A stretch of 64,000 nucleotides of DNA, from assembly GCF_000208745.1 (NCBI RefSeq), contig NC_030858.1, forward strand, positions 37,105,283 to 37,169,282, written 5' to 3'. The notes below the pieces were generated by a model that worked only from the letters and a program-made list of their open reading frames with translations, did no database searches and was not told the origin of the DNA. Origin of the DNA: Theobroma cacao. Lineage: Eukaryota > Streptophyta > Magnoliopsida > Malvales > Malvaceae. A program made the position numbers and the translations under genes. This document shows, in pieces, positions 62,830-64,000 of the stretch. Within the stretch, counting starts at the first letter, position 1, and every line of letters starts with the position of its first letter.

Positions 62830-64000
62830 TAAACAAAAATCAAAATAAATTAAAAAAAAAAAGGTATTTTAGTTTTTATATATTAATAATTATACATGAA
62901 ATAATGTAAAGTTAATTACTTATCAAAAAATATTAATATTATTCAATATTATTAGAATTAGGAAAAAATATTTTATTGACAGTCATTTAATACAAATAGA
63001 ACTCCTATTTATAAATTAAATAAATATTTTTAATATTTATAATAAAAATATTTNCTATTTATAAATTAAAATAAATATTTTAATATTTATAATAAAAATA
63101 TTTTTATGAAAATCATTCTATTTAATTAAAATATTCTTGATAATTTTAAATTATATTAATAATGATATTAAACATTTAAAATAATAATTTAAAATTACAA
63201 TAAATATAATTATTTTCATCTTTAGTTAAAAAAATTTCAATATTCATATTCTTATATAAAACTTATGTATATACTAAGACTGCTTAACTTTTTCTTTAAC
63301 TTAAAAACCATTATGAAGCTCTTATAAGAAATAATAACTTTAAAATTAAACTAAAACTGTTTGGTAAACTATTTAACAAATAAATTATATAAACTCTAAT
63401 TTTGATTAAAATTATCATTAAAAATATTTATATCATCTTCAATCACTTAATAAACTATAACAAAACGTTTCAAGTTTATATATGATTTTAGATGTTAAAA
63501 TCAAATAAATTAATAAAAAAATAGAACAACTCTCAAACTTATATAGTAATAATAGTATTAGATTTTTATTAATTTAGCAAGCAATTGTATCATGATACTT
63601 CAATTCTCAAAAAAGTAAAAAAAAAAAGAAAAAATAATGTATTTGACATTAAAATCTTTTTGGTGAAAAAGAAAAAAAACTTTTAAATAGTATGTGAATA
63701 CAATTTTAAATTTTAGATTTTTTTCCCTTAATTTTATAAGAACAACAAAATTTTAGATTTCATTATTCTGTTGTTTGGTGTTTTATTTTTTTTCTTGATA
63801 GATTTGTAGAGTGAGATAGAAGAGAGGAAGATAACAATTTATATTGGAGAATGGTGATTTACAAAAAGAACGAGATGAGAGAGGGATATTTCTTGAAAAA
63901 TTGATATATTTTTAAAAAATATGAAAAGAAAGCTCCTCTTTTGAGCTTTTTTTTAATTTTGTTTTTTTTTAAGTTTTTTTTTTAAGTTTCTCAAAAATCA
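62830..64000. other. AT-rich region upstream of SERRATE
   Basis: The probable SE leader and proximal promoter are at about 62700-62820. Beyond that the sequence is extremely AT-rich with homopolymers and no coding potential. Confidence 0.6.
63005..63113. repeat. Direct duplication of about 50 bp with an N at the junction
   Basis: CTATTTATAAATTAAA and the following AT-rich sequence to AATAAAAATATTT occurs at 63005-63053 and again from 63055. The N at 63054 lies exactly between the two copies, so the duplication may be real or an assembly artefact. Confidence 0.8.

Overview
This window is nuclear DNA of a flowering plant, almost certainly a eudicot. It has AT-rich intergenic sequence, short GT-AG introns, T-rich splice acceptors and proteins that follow Arabidopsis families closely over their full lengths. 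I cannot name the species. Exon models were built by hand; every complete model closes in frame from ATG to stop. Two single N bases (30253, 63054) mark assembly ambiguities.

Layout. (1) 1-1201 (+): last two visible exons of an unrecognised proline-rich protein. (2) 6162-11842 (-): NOT4-type RING/RRM/zinc-finger E3 ligase of the CCR4-NOT complex, 12 coding exons, 1045 aa. (3) 12.6-24.4 kb: long AT-rich gene-poor stretch with a MITE-like element, a degenerate-repeat region and an isolated GC-rich island carrying a perfect G-box. (4) 24592-26424 (+): cytosolic ascorbate peroxidase, 250 aa. (5) 29680-31987 (+): MAP kinase of the MPK3 type, 375 aa. (6) 34.2-44.8 kb (+): tandem NPF2 (NRT1/PTR, NAXT-like) transporters in four states: a decayed 3' fragment, an intact gene with a LINE in intron 3, a truncated and frameshifted copy, and a second intact gene with a shifted start codon. 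(7) 46315-50700 (-): monofunctional homoserine dehydrogenase, 376 aa. (8) 52288-56237 (+): FAR1-related protein of the FRS3 type, a domesticated MULE transposase, about 881 aa. (9) 57393-62694 (-): SERRATE, 741 aa, convergent with FRS3.

Biology. The genes do not form one pathway. MPK3 (stress signalling), cytosolic APX (H2O2 removal) and the NPF2 pair (anion transport) are often discussed in stress physiology, but adjacency is no evidence of joint function. NOT4 (mRNA turnover and translation quality control) and SERRATE (miRNA processing and splicing) both act in RNA metabolism. From memory of the Arabidopsis map, NOT4-MPK3-NPF2 corresponds to the At3g4563x-At3g4565x neighbourhood and FRS3-SE to At2g27110-At2g27100, so two ancestral gene blocks seem to be joined here, with APX and homoserine dehydrogenase interleaved.

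The clearest structural story is in the NPF2 array. A 5'-truncated LINE with poly(A) tail and 14-bp target-site duplication sits in intron 3 of the intact copy. The neighbouring partial duplicate keeps the empty site, which orders the events. I found no convincing novel gene system. The most useful leads are the array history, the C-terminal repeat exons of FRS3, the G-box GC island, and a T-rich, possibly transcribed region at 16.1-19.8 kb.
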